Source: Rhodopirellula islandica
GTDB taxonomy: Bacteria; Planctomycetota; Planctomycetia; Pirellulales; Pirellulaceae
Direction of reading: 5' to 3'
Length of the DNA: 64,000 nucleotides
NCBI RefSeq assembly: GCF_001027925.1
Contig: NZ_LECT01000048.1
Location: 62,001 to 126,000 of the forward strand
The position numbers and the translations under genes are program-made. Below, one piece after another: positions 38,883 to 47,387 of the stretch (within the stretch, counting starts at the first letter, position 1; every line of letters begins with the position of its first letter). The notes beneath the pieces are model-generated. The model did not search any database and was not told where the DNA came from. It was given only the letters and a program-made list of their open reading frames with translations.

Positions 38883-39426
38883 TTGATTTACCTTGCATCA
38901 GCCATATACGTTGAAAGCGACGTGGCATCGCTAAGCAGGTCGGCAGGAATCTCTCGGTATTTGAACCGTTTGGGTAGACGTTGTTGCTCCCACCTAAAAC
39001 CGGGGCCGACGCCCAAACGGCTCACATGGTGATGCCCGATCATTCCTGCCGACCTGCTTAGCTTCCCTCGCGGTGACGGACATGACCATTGGGCAGGGAC
39101 AAATCAGCCGTCAATTCTTGCGATTTGGAAAGTCTGTCCATCGAGCATTTGAAATGGACCCACGTCTGGGGTCGCGGGTTCCTGGGGTCGACCGTGCTCC
39201 TCAATCGCCACCGAACGCTTTACTACGACCCGTTGTCATGCTAGCCTAGCCATCACCGCAAGAGGCGAACTGCCCCACCCCCCAGGAAACGTCGCCGTTG
39301 ATGCTCGTTCAAGTTAACAAGTAGGCAATCAACGTCTCACACCTGCGCTCCCGCACCCTTCGAACGCTCGAAACCACTCAGTTTCTCCGTCACACTATTG
39401 ACCGTTCATCTCCCCATCCCCATTTG
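38883..39426. other. Divergent intergenic region with palindromic element
   Basis: About 540 bases contain copy D of the CTAAGCAGGT element (38931-39061) and the promoter regions of the DUF1853 and GH2 genes. Nothing else was recognised. Confidence 0.45.
38931..39061 (-). repeat. Palindromic repeat element, copy D (full length)
   Basis: 131 bases with perfect ends CTAAGCAGGT (38931-38940) and ACCTGCTTAG (39052-39061). The right arm carries GCCCAAACGGCTCACATGGT and GATGCCCGATCATTCCTGCC; the left arm carries TTGAACCGTTTGGGTAGACG and GTTGTTGCTCCCACC. It belongs to the same sub-family as copy C, in opposite orientation. Confidence 0.88.
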
Positions 39427-41760
39427 ATGAGTTCCCCCATGACAAATGCTGGCTTCAAGTCCATTTCGAAGCATTCACTGCTGTTGAGCGGATGGTTCCT
39501 TTTGCTCTTCTGCCATGCTGTCACCGCGCAAGAGATCAACGATGCGTGGAAGTTCCAGCTGAAAGCACCCGCTGAAGGCTGGCAACAACCCGGTTTTGAC
39601 GATTCAGACTGGTCGGACGCGGCCGGAGGTTTTGGGACGCATGAAACCCCCGCTGCACGAATTGGACACGTTTGGGACACCGACTCGATTTGGCTGCGAA
39701 AGTCGTTTGAGCTTGAATCGGTTCCCGCGAATCCAGCCCTGTTGGTCCATCACGATGAAGACACCGAGGTTTATTTGAATGGGGAATTGGTTGCCAAGTT
39801 GAGCGGCTACAGCACCCAGTACCACACGCTTCCTCTCGAACCAGCCCAAGCGGCGGCACTTCGCATCGGAACGAACCTGATGGCGGTGCATTGCGTGCAA
39901 AAAGCGGGGGGCCAGTTCATCGATGTTCACGTGGTCGATTCGCAGAACATCCCCCAACTTCCAAAACCAGAACTGAGCACGAAACCGTTCCACTCGGAAC
40001 TCATCACCAAGTGGGGAGCTGCACTGACGGCAGACAACGCGTGGACCGAATACCCGCGACCTCAACTGCAACGATCCAATTGGACCAACCTGAACGGCAA
40101 CTGGGACTACGCAATCACGCCGAAGCAATCGCAAACGCCCACTCAATGGGCTGGCGAGATTCTGGTCCCGTTTCCACTGGAATCCAAACTGAGTGGCGTC
40201 CAGCGTCTGCTCGATTCAGAAGAAGCACTTTGGTATCGACGGGACTTTGAATGCAACCAAGCAGCAGGCAAGCGTACGCTGCTGAACTTCGAAGCGGTCG
40301 ACTATCGATGTGAAGCGTTCGTCAACGGACAACCAGTCGGCGCTCACACGGGAGGCAACACGCCGTTCGCGTTTGATATCACCGACGCTGTCCAAGCTGG
40401 ACCAAATGAGCTGATTGTCCGCGTGGAAGATGCAACCGAAGAGTGGCAATTGCGTGGCAAGCAAACCTTGAACGCTCACGGGATTTGGTACACCCAAGTC
40501 TCGGGGATCTGGCAAACCGTTTGGTTGGAAGAAGTCGCTTCGGAGCACATCCAAGATCTTAAGATCCAAACAGACGCCCAAACTGGGTCGATCTCCATCG
40601 CAGTCGAGCGGACCGGCAGCGGCCCCGTTGAAATTCAAATCCAAGACGGTGACCAAGTCGTTGCCAGCGGGACCGCCCAATCCGAGCCCCTGACCCTGAC
40701 CATTCCCAGCGCAAAGTTGTGGTCACCGAATTCTCCGCACCTTTACACAATCCATGCGAACTTGCTGGACAGCAGTGGCAACGGCCAGGATCAGATCCAG
40801 TCCTACGCAGGAATTCGGGATGTCGGGAAAGTCCAAGATGCCGACGGAAACTGGCGTTTCACCCTCAATGGCGAAACCATCTTTCACTGGGGGCCACTCG
40901 ACCAGGGTTGGTGGCCGGACGGATTGCTCACGCCACCGTCCGACGAGGCGATGCTTTTTGACATCGAGTGGCTGAAGTCCGCTGGCTTCAACATGATTCG
41001 CAAGCACATCAAGGTGGAACCACGCCGGTACTACTATCACTGCGACCGCCTGGGGATGATGGTTTGGCAGGACCAGGTCAGCGGTGGTGTTCGCGAGCAA
41101 GCATGGCCCAAGTGGACACGACTGGCGGCCAATCCGGCTGACGCCGCTTGGCCTGCCGAACCACACGCCCAGTTCATGCGTGAACTGGAGTGGATGATTG
41201 ATTCGCTCGAGAACCATCCATCGATCGTGTGCTGGGTCCCCTTCAACGAAGCTTGGGGCCAGCATTTGACGATGGACGTGGGCGAGTGGACCGTCGAACG
41301 AGATCCTTCGCGTCTCGTCAACATCGCCAGTGGAGGCAACTTCTGGCCGGTGGGCGACATCGTCGATGAACACCGATACCCGCACCCGGGATTCCCGTTC
41401 CAATTGAATCAGAATGGACGCTTCGATGATTTCATCAAGGTCATCGGCGAATTCGGTGGCCACGGCTATCCCGTCCAAGGACACCTTTGGGACGCCAATC
41501 GTCGCAACTGGGGATACGGCACGCTCCCCAAAAACGAAGCGGAATACAAAGACCGCTACAGAACGTCGATTGAGAAGCTCCAAGAGCTCAAACGACAAGG
41601 CATCGCCGCTGGCGTCTACACACAGACGACGGATGTTGAAGGAGAAATCAACGGGCTGATGACCTATGACCGCGAGGTGATCAAAATCCCAGCCGAGGAG
41701 TTGGTCGAACTTCATGCACCGCTTCTCGAACCAACCGCTTCAGCCAACTCCAACGAATGA
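39427..41760 (+). CDS. Secreted GH2 family glycosidase (beta-galactosidase/glucuronidase-like)
   Basis: This is a 777-residue protein; the start is ATG 39427 or 39439. A signal peptide ends near VTAQ-EIN. The N-terminal part (about 30-180) contains a jelly-roll-like unit (WLRKSFELESVPANPALLVH, DTEVYLNGELVAKLSG). GH2 sugar-binding and immunoglobulin-like domains follow (RRDFECNQAAGKRTLLNFEA), then a TIM barrel. Acid/base Glu608 lies in VPFNEAWGQ and nucleophile Glu675 in KVIGEFGGHG. Planctomycete members of this shape are annotated as sugar-binding GH2 proteins; the exact glycoside is unknown. A clear terminator follows. Confidence 0.88.
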   Translation: MSSPMTNAGFKSISKHSLLLSGWFLLLFCHAVTAQEINDAWKFQLKAPAEGWQQPGFDDSDWSDAAGGFGTHETPAARIGHVWDTDSIWLRKSFELESVPANPALLVHHDEDTEVYLNGELVAKLSGYSTQYHTLPLEPAQAAALRIGTNLMAVHCVQKAGGQFIDVHVVDSQNIPQLPKPELSTKPFHSELITKWGAALTADNAWTEYPRPQLQRSNWTNLNGNWDYAITPKQSQTPTQWAGEILVPFPLESKLSGVQRLLDSEEALWYRRDFECNQAAGKRTLLNFEAVDYRCEAFVNGQPVGAHTGGNTPFAFDITDAVQAGPNELIVRVEDATEEWQLRGKQTLNAHGIWYTQVSGIWQTVWLEEVASEHIQDLKIQTDAQTGSISIAVERTGSGPVEIQIQDGDQVVASGTAQSEPLTLTIPSAKLWSPNSPHLYTIHANLLDSSGNGQDQIQSYAGIRDVGKVQDADGNWRFTLNGETIFHWGPLDQGWWPDGLLTPPSDEAMLFDIEWLKSAGFNMIRKHIKVEPRRYYYHCDRLGMMVWQDQVSGGVREQAWPKWTRLAANPADAAWPAEPHAQFMRELEWMIDSLENHPSIVCWVPFNEAWGQHLTMDVGEWTVERDPSRLVNIASGGNFWPVGDIVDEHRYPHPGFPFQLNQNGRFDDFIKVIGEFGGHGYPVQGHLWDANRRNWGYGTLPKNEAEYKDRYRTSIEKLQELKRQGIAAGVYTQTTDVEGEINGLMTYDREVIKIPAEELVELHAPLLEPTASANSNE

Positions 41761-41796
41761 ACTTCTAACAACTGAAGTGAATCAAAAGTATCTTTT

Positions 41797-41831
41797 CGCT
41801 CGGATCGTTTTCGGTCCGAGCGTTTTCTTTT
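41797..41831 (+). terminator. Intrinsic terminator after the GH2 gene
   Basis: CGCTCGGA (41797-41804) pairs with TCCGAGCG (41815-41822) around a CG-closed TTTT loop, followed by TTTTCTTTT. It lies about 36 bases after the GH2 stop. Confidence 0.85.
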
Positions 41832-41886
41832 GCAGGATCAACTTGTTGCATCGCTCCATCGGCAACGCGACAATCCGTGGCTCTCG

Positions 41887-42014
41887 CTAAGCAGGTACGC
41901 AGGTGTCATCGGGTATGTGAGCCGTTGGCGTTAGCCACGGTTTTCACGCGCAACCGGGGCGAACGCCCAAACGGCTCACATGGTTGTGCCCGATCATTCC
42001 AGCCGACCTGCTTA
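41887..42014 (-). repeat. Palindromic repeat element, copy E (full length)
   Basis: 128 bases from CTAAGCAGGT (41887-41896) to ACCTGCTTA (42006-42014). It is nearly the exact reverse complement of copy A; for instance CTAAGCAGGTACGCAGGTGT and GGCGAACGCCCAAACGGCTC are shared. The frame of the next gene reads open through its right arm, giving a false N-terminal extension (MCPIIPADLL). Confidence 0.88.
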
Positions 42015-42100
42015 TCACGCCCCTTCCGTCTCAAACCAAGCCATCATTCGATCCCAGACTCCCCCCAATTCCTTCCCACCACAATGAGGAAATCACCCTG

Positions 42101-43573
42101 ATGATTCGCCCCCACCTGAAATTTCTGCGACAACGAACTCCGATTCGTTCGCTGGCCACCTGCCTGCTGCTTTTTCTGAATCCCTTCGCAACGGACACCG
42201 CGGCAGCAACCGTCGATGACAAGCGTCCCAATGTGCTACTTGTGTTCATTGACGACATGGGCTGGGAAGACTTCTCATGCTTTGGAAACCACGACGCCCA
42301 AACACCGCACATCGACGAGATGGCGAGTGAGGGCGTTCGTTTCGAACAATTCTATGTGAACTCGCCGATTTGCTCGCCATCAAGAACGGCCATCTCAACC
42401 GGCCACTACCCACAACGTTGGCGAATTGGCTCCTACCTCAGCAATCGCGACCACAACGAACAACGCGGAATCGCTCAGTGGCTCGATCCCAAGGCTCCGA
42501 TGCTGGCCCGTTCGCTGAAACAATCCGGGTACGCTACCGGTCACTTTGGCAAGTGGCACATGGGCGGGCAGCGGAATGTCGATGACGCACCATACATCAC
42601 CGAGTACGGCTTCGATGAGTCGCTCACGAACTTTGAAGGCATGGGCCCAAAGCTGCTGCCTCTGACGCTGAAACCGGGCGATGAAGAACCCGGACGAATC
42701 TGGGCCGATGCTGAACGACTCGGCGATGGTTACCGTTGGATGCAGCGTTCGGAAATCACTGGCGGATTCGTCGACGCTGCGATTCCCTTCATTCAGCGTG
42801 CGAAAGCCAAGCAGCAGCCGTTCTACATCAACCTGTGGCCCGACGATGTCCACTCGCCCTTCTGGCCACCGGTGGATCAATGGGCGGACGGCAAACGCGG
42901 TTTGTACCTTTCCGTGTTGGAAGAAATGGATCGCCAACTCGGCAAACTATTCGACGTGATTCGGAACGACGAAGAACTTCGCAACAACACGCTGGTATTG
43001 ATTTGCTCGGACAACGGGCCCGAAAAGGACGCCGGTTCGGCAGGTCCCTTCCGCGGCTACAAAACCCATCTCTACGAAGGTGGTCTTCGTTCGTCACTGA
43101 TTGCCTGGGGCCCTGGCCTCGTCAAACGCTCTGGCGAGGTGGACCGCACGTCGGTCTTCTCGGCAATCGATTTGGTTCCGACCCTGTTGGACCTGACGAG
43201 CAGCGATCACCCTGCCGGAGCCCAATTCGACGGTGAGTCGGTATTGTCTGCGATCACCGGTGACGGTGGATCACGAACCTCCCCGTTGTTCTTTCGCAGG
43301 CCTCCTGATCGCGATGCCTACTACGGCGTGAGCGACCTACCCGACCTGGCGATGCGAAAGGGAAAATGGAAACTGCTGTGTGAATACGACGGTTCTTCCG
43401 CCGAGTTGTACAACCTCAACGAAGATCGAGGAGAAACCACTGACGTCGCTGCAGCGCACCCCAACGTGGTCCAAGAAATGTCCGTCGCGGTGGTTGCCTG
43501 GCACCGTTCGCTCCCCAACGACAACGGCGCCACCTACCGCGACAAGCCGAGAAAGAAAGGCCGCCCCCGTTGA
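42101..43573 (+). CDS. Secreted sulfatase (S1 family)
   Basis: This is a 490-residue protein; the ATG at 42101 was taken because upstream codons fall in the repeat element. A hydrophobic signal (LATCLLLFLNPFATDTAAA) is present. The S1 sulfatase core shows Asp51-Asp52 in VFIDDMGW (calcium ligands), the formylglycine motif CSPSR with Cys91, the GHFGKWHMGG segment and SDNGPEKD. The Cys-type active site needs conversion to formylglycine by an FGE encoded elsewhere. Sulfatases act on sulfated algal polysaccharides, which fits the agarase-like, GH2 and pectate lyase neighbours. Confidence 0.93.
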   Translation: MIRPHLKFLRQRTPIRSLATCLLLFLNPFATDTAAATVDDKRPNVLLVFIDDMGWEDFSCFGNHDAQTPHIDEMASEGVRFEQFYVNSPICSPSRTAISTGHYPQRWRIGSYLSNRDHNEQRGIAQWLDPKAPMLARSLKQSGYATGHFGKWHMGGQRNVDDAPYITEYGFDESLTNFEGMGPKLLPLTLKPGDEEPGRIWADAERLGDGYRWMQRSEITGGFVDAAIPFIQRAKAKQQPFYINLWPDDVHSPFWPPVDQWADGKRGLYLSVLEEMDRQLGKLFDVIRNDEELRNNTLVLICSDNGPEKDAGSAGPFRGYKTHLYEGGLRSSLIAWGPGLVKRSGEVDRTSVFSAIDLVPTLLDLTSSDHPAGAQFDGESVLSAITGDGGSRTSPLFFRRPPDRDAYYGVSDLPDLAMRKGKWKLLCEYDGSSAELYNLNEDRGETTDVAAAHPNVVQEMSVAVVAWHRSLPNDNGATYRDKPRKKGRPR

Positions 43574-43646
43574 GGAGGGCGACCTTTCATGCGTCTTGAA
43601 GCAGGCTCACCTGAACTCATCTCACGATGAGTTCAAGTGCCCTGGC

Positions 43647-43844
43647 TCAGCGATAGTTGTCTTCGTAGTTCTCAGTTTGTTGCTGAGCCTGCTCTTCGTA
43701 GTCTTGAAGTTCTTGTTCGGTCATCGGACCATCTTCGGATTCGACAACGGTGTTCCCACCTGGTCCACATCCGGTGAAGGTGAGCGGCATGCCAGCAACG
43801 AGGGCAACCAAGCACAGCCGTTTCATCCAAGAGGTATCATTCAT
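43647..43844 (-). CDS. Small lipoprotein paired with DUF1559 gene (copy 1)
   Basis: This is a 65-residue protein (or 59 from ATG 43826). A lipoprotein signal with lipobox FTGC precedes GPGG and a short acidic, Gln/Tyr-rich tail (MTEQELQDYEEQAQQQTENY). It is clearly related in plan to the 62-residue lipoprotein at 47076-47264 (GCGPSG, MTEDEKQAQEDYDAQ). It lies 125 bases downstream of a DUF1559 gene. Function unknown; association with the pseudopilin-like protein is inferred from the doubled arrangement. Confidence 0.72.
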   Translation of the reverse strand: MNDTSWMKRLCLVALVAGMPLTFTGCGPGGNTVVESEDGPMTEQELQDYEEQAQQQTENYEDNYR

Positions 43845-43969
43845 TGAGTTCGCTCGATTCTAAAAAGGGTTTGAAATAGAAATCAAAGGATGGTGCCGCG
43901 ACGGCGTTCAGCTACCCAGCGGGCAGCTTTCAAGCGGACAAGGCACCATCCCATCAGACGAGGAAGGGA

Positions 43970-45211
43970 TCAGAACGCCCCTTCGATCGTCTCCTTGCCG
44001 TTCCGAGTGCCAAGTGCACCCCAAACGCCATAGGGCGATTCCGCCCCAGGGCTGTTGTTGGCCCAGATCACTTCGGCGTGGATGTTGCCTGCGTCAATGC
44101 TGTCGGTGATGAACTTCACCGCGCCATCGCCGAGCACGACATGAACGCCGCCCTGGTGCTGACTGCTTGGCGGAGCGATCGCCCAGGCGGAATCCGAACG
44201 GTTTGGCATCACCATCTCACGGTTCGGAGGAAGAATCGTGTTGAATGCAGAATAGATCGTGGCACCATCTGCCCAACGAAAACCGCGGCCATAACCTGAG
44301 TTGAGGTTACGAACGATCGAGTCCGTGGTGTCCAACCAGAATTGTGGTCGAGCAGGATCTTTGGCAGCCGTCGTGTCAGCCCAGCCTGGGTCCGAACCAA
44401 GTTGAGTAAAACCTGGACCAACTGCCGCATCAGTGTTGATCGCACGCGGGTTCACGTGGGTTGCCATTTCGCCCAACATGATCGTGTTGCTGAGCCCGTC
44501 CGTGACGTCACGGAAACGCATCAAAGGACGTGTGCGGGCTTGGCCCAATCCTTTGATACCGTTGACCGTGTTGCGGAAGATGAAAAATCCACGCAACGAC
44601 TGGTTGACTTGGTTCGCACGGCCACTGTCTTCGTAGTAGAAACCACCCGATGCATTGAGCGGACCAACATCCCCGTAGTGCAATCCATCGCCGTAGCTGC
44701 AAGCGTAATTGCTTCGTCCCATGGCGGGCGAACCAACCCCTGGGTCACTGGGGCAACGGAATGTGCCGATGTCCGTCATCCAAGGCGTGTAGTTGCGATC
44801 CCAAGCCCGCGGTCCCATCGCGGGATAGTTCACTGTGCCGTCACCATCGGAATCCATTGGATTGCTGATCTGTTCCCACAACGCTTGTTGCTCAACGTAG
44901 GGCAAGATTGGGATCAACCAACTGATTCGTCGACCATTTCCCGCGTTGCCATTTTGAGTCGTCTGACTTCCGGCAGTGTTGTCGGTGCCTCCCCCATTGG
45001 GTGGCAGGCCGTTGAACGCACTGTGGTAGTTGTGAATTGAAAGTCCAAGTTGCTTCATGTTGTTTCCGCAACTCATTCTCCGCGCAGCTTCACGAGCTGC
45101 TTGAACGGCCGGCAAAAGTAACCCGACCAACACTCCAATGATGGCAATCACCACGAGCAGCTCAACCAGCGTAAACGCATCGCGACCACTCCTCTGTTCC
45201 GTTTTGATCAT
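43970..45211 (-). CDS. DUF1559 protein with prepilin-type N-terminus (copy 1)
   Basis: This is a 413-residue protein; ATG 45211. The N-terminus is a type IV prepilin/pseudopilin signal (DAFTLVELLVVIAIIGVLVG) followed by LLPAVQAAREAARRMSCGNN and KQLGLSIHNYHSAFNGLPPN, all standard DUF1559. The C-terminal part ends with QHQGGVHVVLGDGAVKFITD, the H-x-DG domain. These proteins are strongly expanded in planctomycetes and are thought to be surface or pseudopilus-like; the role is not established. A second copy follows upstream on the same strand. Confidence 0.93.
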   Translation of the reverse strand: MIKTEQRSGRDAFTLVELLVVIAIIGVLVGLLLPAVQAAREAARRMSCGNNMKQLGLSIHNYHSAFNGLPPNGGGTDNTAGSQTTQNGNAGNGRRISWLIPILPYVEQQALWEQISNPMDSDGDGTVNYPAMGPRAWDRNYTPWMTDIGTFRCPSDPGVGSPAMGRSNYACSYGDGLHYGDVGPLNASGGFYYEDSGRANQVNQSLRGFFIFRNTVNGIKGLGQARTRPLMRFRDVTDGLSNTIMLGEMATHVNPRAINTDAAVGPGFTQLGSDPGWADTTAAKDPARPQFWLDTTDSIVRNLNSGYGRGFRWADGATIYSAFNTILPPNREMVMPNRSDSAWAIAPPSSQHQGGVHVVLGDGAVKFITDSIDAGNIHAEVIWANNSPGAESPYGVWGALGTRNGKETIEGAF

Positions 45212-45660
45212 TGATCAATCCTTCAAATCTGAGAAAGAATAAGACAAGGCAGACAGGAACACACGCAGCACGATCCAAATGCTCAGAAAGCCATTTAGAC
45301 ACTTCATTACGAGTCCCCGCTACTTAAATTTCGCGCCTCGCGGCCCCCGTGTCAAGCTCCAGAGTGCCAATCTGCACCTCTGTTATGGAAGTAGTCCGCT
45401 CCCACCCTCTCAACCCTTGGTGTTTCGGCGAAGCACCGGGTTTGGGCAATCAGCAAAATCACACGTGTCCAACGGGACCGCCTTTGGTAGATCAGCAACA
45501 AACTGAAGCCCGAAAAGCAATCCAGACACCCATTACACTGTACATTTGCACCTATCCGTTTCTGTCTGCGATCGGATCGACTTCACCTGCACGCGCATAA
45601 AAAAACCGCGTGGTGCTTGAAGCACCACGCGGTCGTGATCTCAAATCAGAGGAACGAGCC
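45212..45660. other. Intergenic region between the two DUF1559 genes
   Basis: About 450 bases hold the strong terminator of the upstream DUF1559 gene (45599-45633) and the presumed promoter of the downstream one. Nothing else is visible. Confidence 0.5.
45599..45633 (-). terminator. Strong intrinsic terminator of DUF1559 copy 2
   Basis: Read on the minus strand, ACCGCGTGGTGCTT pairs perfectly over 14 bases with AAGCACCACGCGGT (45605-45618 with 45620-45633) and is followed by seven T (A-run at 45599-45605 on the plus strand). It sits 28 bases after the stop of the 45661-46857 gene. Confidence 0.93.
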
Positions 45661-46857
45661 TCAGAATTCAGTGTCGATGACTTCTTTCATGCCCTTGGTG
45701 CCCAAAGCACCCCAGAGGCCATAGGGACTTTCGCGTCCCGCACCGCCATTGGCACCACGACCGTCGCCATTGTCACGGCCGTAAGCCACATGATCCTGGT
45801 TCCCAGCATCGATCGACGAGGTGACAAACTTCACGGCACCGTCTCCCATCAAGATGTGCACACCACCCTGGTGGCGACTGGCAGCGGAGTAGATACCGAA
45901 GTTGCCTTCGCCACGACAGACGTTGAAACTATTCGGTGGCGCGATAGTCATGAACGAGGTGTAGGTTGGACGCCCGTCCGCCCAACGACGACCACGTTGG
46001 TGGTTGGGATTGCTGTCCCAATTGGCGCTGTCGGACCAGAACTGAGGACGTGCCGGATCAATCACGCCCGCAGTCGTCCAATGGCTCGGCGGGAGATTGG
46101 CGACGTTCCCGTCCCGGTGAATCGAGTTGAAGATTTCACGGTTGCCATTGCCCACGACAATCTCTCCACACATGATCGTGTTGGACAGACCATCCAGGAC
46201 ATCACGGAATCCGGTGAAGTTTCGTCCGTGGAATGTTCCACGAGCCCAACGATTCCCTGCAGTGGATCCCCAGGTCCCGTCACCGCTGGGCTGACCGTTC
46301 CCGTCCTGATAACCATTGTGATGTTGTTCAAAGAATGCGTCACCCGTGCAGGCAGCGTAGTTCGTGAACGCAACCTGTGTCGGCGCGGGAACGACAGGAT
46401 CGCTCGGGCAGCGATACATCGGCACCTGAGTCAACCAAGGTTGGTAGTCCTCATTCCAGGGTGTTCCGCCCATCGCGGCGTAGGTGTTGGGAGCGGTCAA
46501 AGCGTTCCCGTTCCGATCAAAGTTGAACGGATTGGAAATGGTTTCCCACATGCCCTGTTGTTCAACGAAAGGCAAGATGCCAACCAAGAAGGAAAGATAA
46601 CCACGGTTGTGGGTGTAGTTGTTTCCCCCATCGATGTGCGTGCCGCTTTTGTGCTTTGGCAGCTTGTTGTAAGCAGCATGGTAGTTGTGCAGTCCCAGCC
46701 CCATTTGCTTGAAGTTGTTACTGCAACTCATTCGACGCGCGGCTTCTCGTGCAGCTTGTACAGCCGGCAGCAAGAGCCCCACGAGAACCCCAATGATCGC
46801 AATGACGACCAGGAGTTCGACAAGAGTGAAACCCTGTCGGGTTTGATTGCTTCTCAT
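45661..46857 (-). CDS. DUF1559 protein with prepilin-type N-terminus (copy 2)
   Basis: This is a 398-residue protein. The ATG at 46857 (MRSNQTRQGFTLVELLVVIA) was chosen over an open upstream extension to 47067, because prepilin signals begin close to the FTLVELL motif. It is a paralogue of the 43970-45211 gene: same LLPAVQAAREAARRMSCSNN, HNYHAAYNKLPKHKSG and a C-terminal RHQGGVHILMGDGAVKFVTS. The downstream strong terminator separates it from copy 1, so the two are separate transcription units. A small lipoprotein gene lies 218 bases upstream. Confidence 0.93.
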   Translation of the reverse strand: MRSNQTRQGFTLVELLVVIAIIGVLVGLLLPAVQAAREAARRMSCSNNFKQMGLGLHNYHAAYNKLPKHKSGTHIDGGNNYTHNRGYLSFLVGILPFVEQQGMWETISNPFNFDRNGNALTAPNTYAAMGGTPWNEDYQPWLTQVPMYRCPSDPVVPAPTQVAFTNYAACTGDAFFEQHHNGYQDGNGQPSGDGTWGSTAGNRWARGTFHGRNFTGFRDVLDGLSNTIMCGEIVVGNGNREIFNSIHRDGNVANLPPSHWTTAGVIDPARPQFWSDSANWDSNPNHQRGRRWADGRPTYTSFMTIAPPNSFNVCRGEGNFGIYSAASRHQGGVHILMGDGAVKFVTSSIDAGNQDHVAYGRDNGDGRGANGGAGRESPYGLWGALGTKGMKEVIDTEF

Positions 46858-47075
46858 AAAATTCAAAATCCAAAAATAGAAAAGAAAAGAAAGTCTTTGT
46901 TGGTGACCATCAATGAAGATCCGCTGATGCCACCTTGAATGTGCCCCAAGGGGAACAATGCCCCTTCTATCAACACCTATCGTCCATCCACGTCTCTTAA
47001 GAATCGTTCGATTTGATCGAATCCAATTCACGCTCCCGAGGAAGTCTCCACGAAAGGCAACCCTCAATCAAGATT

Positions 47076-47264
47076 TCAGTTGCCGTACTGTTCCTTGAAG
47101 TCCTTCTCCATCTGAGCGTCGTAGTCCTCTTGGGCCTGCTTCTCGTCTTCCGTCATGGCAGGCACCTCGGATGGGTCGTACTCGGCATCCCCACTTGGCC
47201 CGCACCCTCCCAACGCAATGCATCCAAGAGACAAGAACAATGAGAACACAACGCTTCGGTACAT
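47076..47264 (-). CDS. Small lipoprotein paired with DUF1559 gene (copy 2)
   Basis: This 62-residue protein has a lipoprotein signal (MYRSVVFSLFLSLGCIALGG, lipobox LGGC) and a short acidic tail PSGDAEYDPSEVP then MTEDEKQAQEDYDAQMEKDF. It parallels the 65-residue lipoprotein at 43647-43844, with the same GCGPxG after the Cys and an MTE-led acidic helix. It is upstream of its DUF1559 partner, whereas copy 1 is downstream. Confidence 0.75.
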   Translation of the reverse strand: MYRSVVFSLFLSLGCIALGGCGPSGDAEYDPSEVPAMTEDEKQAQEDYDAQMEKDFKEQYGN

Positions 47265-47387
47265 ATCGTCAGACCTAAAAGTGGGGGAGAAATCGATCGC
47301 CGAAAAGACAAGACAAACCGCCCGCCAAGAAGGAGGAACGGGAGTGGAAGCGATCGCTAATCGAATGGTAAGGCAACCTCACCGACA

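Larger units (their letters stand above)
41761..42100. other. Intergenic region between GH2 and sulfatase genes
   Basis: About 340 bases hold the GH2 terminator (41797-41831) and copy E of the palindromic element (41887-42014). The sulfatase start lies 87 bases beyond the element. Confidence 0.5.

Noticed and set aside
41984-42100. Upstream extension of the sulfatase to position 41984
   Set aside because: These codons come from the palindromic repeat element and give no signal peptide; ATG 42101 starts a proper one.
45610-46938. A 442-codon plus-strand frame across the second DUF1559 gene
   Set aside because: It is antisense to a clear DUF1559 gene and runs through its terminator; no domain is seen.
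46858-47067. Upstream extension of the second DUF1559 protein by 70 residues
   Set aside because: Prepilin-type proteins have very short leaders, and the ATG at 46857 gives the normal layout.
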